Of a stretch of 64,000 nt of DNA, positions 61,063 to 64,000 are shown piece after piece (positions within the stretch are counted from its first letter, which is position 1; every line of letters starts with the position of its first letter). The position numbers and the translations under genes are program-made. A model generated the notes under the pieces. It was given only the letters and a program-made list of their open reading frames with translations. It did not search any database and was not told the DNA's origin. Origin of the DNA: Pseudovibrio sp000156235 (GTDB lineage: Bacteria > Pseudomonadota > Alphaproteobacteria > Rhizobiales > Stappiaceae); contig NZ_DS996805.1 in assembly GCF_000156235.1 (NCBI RefSeq), positions 62,001 through 126,000 on the forward strand, given 5' to 3'.

Positions 61063-62015
61063 TGGCTGGCCTCCGCTTGTTTCTCTTGCTGTTTCTGGAA
61101 CAGGATGATGGGCAGGATCAACATGAGCAGCAACAGGATTGCCACCGCTGAGGCTACTGGCCAGTCTCTGTTGGAGAAGAATTCCACCCAAAGCGTTTTG
61201 CCGATCATGATGGTGCTGGAGCCGCCCAGAATGTCCGGTATGACAAACTCACCGACCGCAGGAATGAAGACGAGGAAGCAGCCCGCCCAAACGCCGGGCA
61301 GGGAAAGCGGAAGCGTGATCACCCAGAAGGCTTTCATGGGAGAACAGCCAAGATCCGTTGCTGCTTCCAGCAGTGATCCATCCAGCTTTTCCAGCACGGC
61401 ATAGAGCGGAAGCACCATAAAAGGCAGATAGGAATAGACGATGCCGATGTAGATGGCGGTGTCTGTGTTCAGGATCGTCAGCGGCTCATCAATGATGCCT
61501 GTCCAGAGTAAGAAGTAATTGAGGAAGCCTTCTTTTTTCAGAATGCCGATCCATGCGTAAACGCGGATGAGGAAGCTGGTCCAGAAAGGCAGGATCACCA
61601 ACATCAACAGAGTTGCCCGCCACTCCTTGGGGGCTTTGGCCATGGAATAAGCAATCGGGTAGCCAATCAGGAGTGTGAGCAAGGTCGAGACCGAGGCGAT
61701 CTTGAGACTGCTGAGATACGAGTTGAGATAGAGCGAGTCTTCCGTCAGCCAGACATAGTTCTCCAGATCAAACGCCTGCAGCATGGCCCAGAAGCCTTGC
61801 CAGCCTTCAGCAAAGTCGAAGGTTGGAAAGTAGGGCGGACGTGCGAGGATGACATCTGACAGGGAAATCTTGAGAACGATCACGAATGGTGCGAGGAAGA
61901 AGATCAGGAGCCAGATGTATGGGACAGCAATAAGCAGTCTGCGGCCCCAGCCTGTGTCCAGATTGGTGGTATCCTGCGTTTCTTCCGTGGGTGAGGTGAT
62001 GTCTGCAACGGCCAT
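61059..62015 (-). CDS. potH: Polyamine ABC permease (PotH/PotB)
   Basis: This 318-residue protein has about six membrane helices and the permease loop (LEAATDLGCSPMKAF). It forms the heterodimeric permease with the next gene. Confidence 0.9.
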   Translation of the reverse strand: MAVADITSPTEETQDTTNLDTGWGRRLLIAVPYIWLLIFFLAPFVIVLKISLSDVILARPPYFPTFDFAEGWQGFWAMLQAFDLENYVWLTEDSLYLNSYLSSLKIASVSTLLTLLIGYPIAYSMAKAPKEWRATLLMLVILPFWTSFLIRVYAWIGILKKEGFLNYFLLWTGIIDEPLTILNTDTAIYIGIVYSYLPFMVLPLYAVLEKLDGSLLEAATDLGCSPMKAFWVITLPLSLPGVWAGCFLVFIPAVGEFVIPDILGGSSTIMIGKTLWVEFFSNRDWPVASAVAILLLLMLILPIILFQKQQEKQAEASQ

Positions 62016-62023
62016 GGGTCACC

Positions 62024-63172
62024 TCACGTTTCCAGAAAGACGCCAGCGCCTTTTTCCCAGTAGACGTAGACTGTGTCTTCCCATGTGATTGGGCGGTCGG
62101 CGAGGTGTTCGCGGTTGGACACCTGCGCTTTCAAGATCGTGCCGTTGGAAGCTTTGACGTGGTAAGTGGAGATGTTGCCGGTGTAGCCGATATCCCAGAC
62201 TTCGCCTTTCACGCAGTTGTCTGTGTTCTCCGGCTTGTCCTTGGAGATACGTAGCTTTTCCGGGCGTACAGCGAGCCATGCTGTGGTGCCTGCTTGTGGG
62301 CGGAGTTTGGTTGAGACGGCTAGTGGCGTCTCGCCTTCCGCCCAGTGGAGGCCGGCTGTTTCGCCCGTGGTGACGTCGATGCGGCCTTCGATGATATTTA
62401 CATCGCCAAGGAAGTCTGCGGAGTAGCGGGAGTTCGGGTACTCGTAGATTTCAGCGGGTGTGGCGACCTGTACGATCTTGCCGTGGTCCATCACGGCGAT
62501 GCGACTGGCCACTGTCATAGCTTCTTCCTGATCATGCGTGACGATGACGAAGGTGAGGCCGAGTTGCTCCTGAATGTTCATCAGCTCAAACTGGGTCTGC
62601 TCGCGCAGCTTGCGATCCAGCGCGCCGAGAGGTTCATCCAGCAAGAGGAGTTTGGGTTTTTTAGCAAGAGAACGGGCAAGGGCGACGCGCTGCTTCTGGC
62701 CGCCCGAGAGTTGGTGTGGCTTGCGTTTGGCAAAGGGCTCCAGCTGCACCAGCGACAACATTTCTTCTACACGTCGTCTGATTTCAGGCTTGGGTGTCTT
62801 TTCCTGCTTCAGCCCGAAGCCGATGTTCTGTTCCACCGTCATGTGCGGGAAGAGGGCGTAGGACTGGAACATCATGTTGACGGGCCGCTTGTGCGGCGGG
62901 GCTTTTTGCAGATTGCTCTGGCCGAGCATGATGTTGCCTGCGGTTGGATATTCAAAGCCAGCCAACATGCGCATCATGGTGGTTTTGCCGCAGCCGGACG
63001 GGCCAAGAAGGGCAAAGAACTCGCGCTCGTAAATGTTGAGCGTCAGATCCTCGATGGCAGTGAAGTCACCGAATTTCTTCGTGACATTTTCAAAACGTAC
63101 CAAGGGTTCCTGGGTGGGATCTTCCCAAGGTGCGAATTTGCAGACTGGTTGCGTGTTGACCAGAGTTTCCAT
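62024..63172 (-). CDS. potG: Polyamine ABC ATPase (PotG/PotA)
   Basis: This 382-residue ATPase has Walker A GPSGCGKTT, signature LSGGQKQRVALA and Walker B LLLLDEPLGAL, with a C-terminal TOBE domain. The ATG at 63172 has GGAG about 9 bases upstream; a GTG 15 bases earlier is possible. Confidence 0.92.
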   Translation of the reverse strand: METLVNTQPVCKFAPWEDPTQEPLVRFENVTKKFGDFTAIEDLTLNIYEREFFALLGPSGCGKTTMMRMLAGFEYPTAGNIMLGQSNLQKAPPHKRPVNMMFQSYALFPHMTVEQNIGFGLKQEKTPKPEIRRRVEEMLSLVQLEPFAKRKPHQLSGGQKQRVALARSLAKKPKLLLLDEPLGALDRKLREQTQFELMNIQEQLGLTFVIVTHDQEEAMTVASRIAVMDHGKIVQVATPAEIYEYPNSRYSADFLGDVNIIEGRIDVTTGETAGLHWAEGETPLAVSTKLRPQAGTTAWLAVRPEKLRISKDKPENTDNCVKGEVWDIGYTGNISTYHVKASNGTILKAQVSNREHLADRPITWEDTVYVYWEKGAGVFLET

Positions 63173-63262
63173 AGTGGCCCGCTCCACTCTCTGTTTTCAT
63201 TGCGCTTCCGAGGAAACATGGGAGGTGCGCGGGCAATGAAGATTGCCCGCAGCAGCCAAGAG

Positions 63263-64000
63263 TTACTGACCGGATTTCACAGCAGTCCAGGCACGGGTCA
63301 CAACACGCTGAATTTTTGGCGGGTAAGGGGTTGTGACGTATAGGTTTTCCATGGTCGCTTCATCAGGATACACTGCTGTATCTTCCAGCACTTCCTGATC
63401 CAGATACTCATGGGAGGCTTTGTTGCCGTTGGCGTAGACTACGTAGTTGGAGGCCTTGGCGATGACATCCGGGCGCATGATGTAATCCAGGAACATATGC
63501 GCTTCCTTGGAGTTGGCAGCGTCCGTCGGGATTGCCATCTGGTCAAACCACATCAAGGCGCCTTCCTTCGGGATGATGTAATTGACGGTCACGCCGTTAT
63601 CCGCCTCAGCGGCTCGGTCGCGCGCCTGAAACACATCGCCGGACCAGCCGATTGCAAGGCAGATGTCGCCGTTGGCAAGGGCGTTGATGTACTCGGAGCT
63701 GTGGAACTTCTGAACGTATGGACGGATGGTTTTGAGCAGCTCAGCTGCTTTCTCGATATCCGCTTTGTCATGGCTGTCCGGGTTCAGGCCAAGGTGGTTG
63801 AGAGCTGCCGGGATGAGCTCTGTTGGCGCGTCCAGCATATGGATGCCGCAGTCCTGAAACTTGGCAAGGATGTCCGGGTTGAAGATGATTTCCCAGCTGT
63901 CGACCGGCTTGCCATCCAGACGCTTAGCGGCGGCTTCAACATTGTAGCCGATGCCGGTGGTGCCCCACATGTAATTGATGGAATAGTCGTTACCCGGGTC
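63263..64000 (-). CDS. potF: Putrescine/spermidine-binding protein (PotF), N terminus outside window
   Basis: The C-terminal 245 residues of a periplasmic polyamine-binding protein are visible (ICLAIGWSGDVFQARDRA; YIIPKEGALMWFDQMAIP; ligand-contact Trp and Asp/Glu typical of the family). The frame stays open to base 64000, so the start lies beyond the window. It heads the F-G-H-I operon on the minus strand. Confidence 0.9.
   Translation of the reverse strand, partial: DPGNDYSINYMWGTTGIGYNVEAAAKRLDGKPVDSWEIIFNPDILAKFQDCGIHMLDAPTELIPAALNHLGLNPDSHDKADIEKAAELLKTIRPYVQKFHSSEYINALANGDICLAIGWSGDVFQARDRAAEADNGVTVNYIIPKEGALMWFDQMAIPTDAANSKEAHMFLDYIMRPDVIAKASNYVVYANGNKASHEYLDQEVLEDTAVYPDEATMENLYVTTPYPPKIQRVVTRAWTAVKSGQ

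Noticed and set aside
62345..63343. 332-codon plus-strand frame opposite the polyamine ATPase
   Set aside because: Shadow of an ATPase with all motifs intact.

Overview
The window looks like part of the chromosome, or a large replicon, of a marine alphaproteobacterium. GC content is moderate, intergenic regions are AT-rich, and there are TRAP and Liv transporters, polyamine uptake genes and RTX adhesin repeats. The gene set resembles Pseudovibrio or other Stappiaceae. That placement is inferred from gene content and was not tested by alignment. I saw no rRNA, tRNA, CRISPR array or intact insertion sequence.

Region 1 (1-3329) is the 3' end of a giant repeat-containing RTX/VCBS-type adhesin with a type I secretion signal. 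It is separated from the next block by a perfect palindromic bidirectional terminator.

Region 2 (3401-40276) is a complete, chromosomal Ysc-family type III secretion system (T3SS), which is unusual in an alphaproteobacterium. On the minus strand lie a Crp/Fnr-type regulator, a YscE-like co-chaperone, the needle SctF and an oversized SctD, followed upstream by the gatekeeper SctW and a SycN-like chaperone. On the plus strand lie a probable LcrG/LcrV-like tip pair, the Ysc-specific SctX and SctY, a SycD-type chaperone and two translocators (SctE, SctB). Next come a second chaperone and coiled-coil module, the lipobox-bearing secretin SctC, an effector cassette, and an uninterrupted sctG-I-J-K-L-N-O-P-Q-R-S-T-U run with stop/start overlaps. 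The export gate SctV and another CesT-like chaperone lie on the minus strand at the far end.

The most interesting content is in the T3SS cargo. The protein at 24239-25333 carries a string of EPIYA/YxxL-like tyrosine motifs and a proline-rich tail. It shares its N-terminal domain with the protein at 22061-23230, which suggests a family of host-kinase-targeted effectors. A small protein at 36994-37413 has a Cys-His arrangement and layout like CheD/CNF1 deamidases. SctD has an extra C-terminal region of about 320 residues, and the secretin looks lipidated.

Region 3 (40584-49848) is a Liv-type ABC importer (binding protein, two permeases, two ATPases), an IclR regulator, two adjacent acyl-CoA dehydrogenases and an enoyl-CoA hydratase. 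It probably takes up an organic acid and degrades it as a CoA ester. Region 4 (49885-53743, minus) is a TRAP transporter and a TetR regulator. Region 5 (53809-57747, plus) is a tight operon of a flavin monooxygenase, a bile-acid/sodium symporter-family carrier and two NAD(P)-dependent dehydrogenase/reductase proteins. Region 6 (57820-64000, minus) is a polyamine block: glutamate-putrescine ligase-like enzyme, agmatinase-family ureohydrolase, and a Pot-type putrescine/spermidine importer whose binding protein runs off the end of the window.
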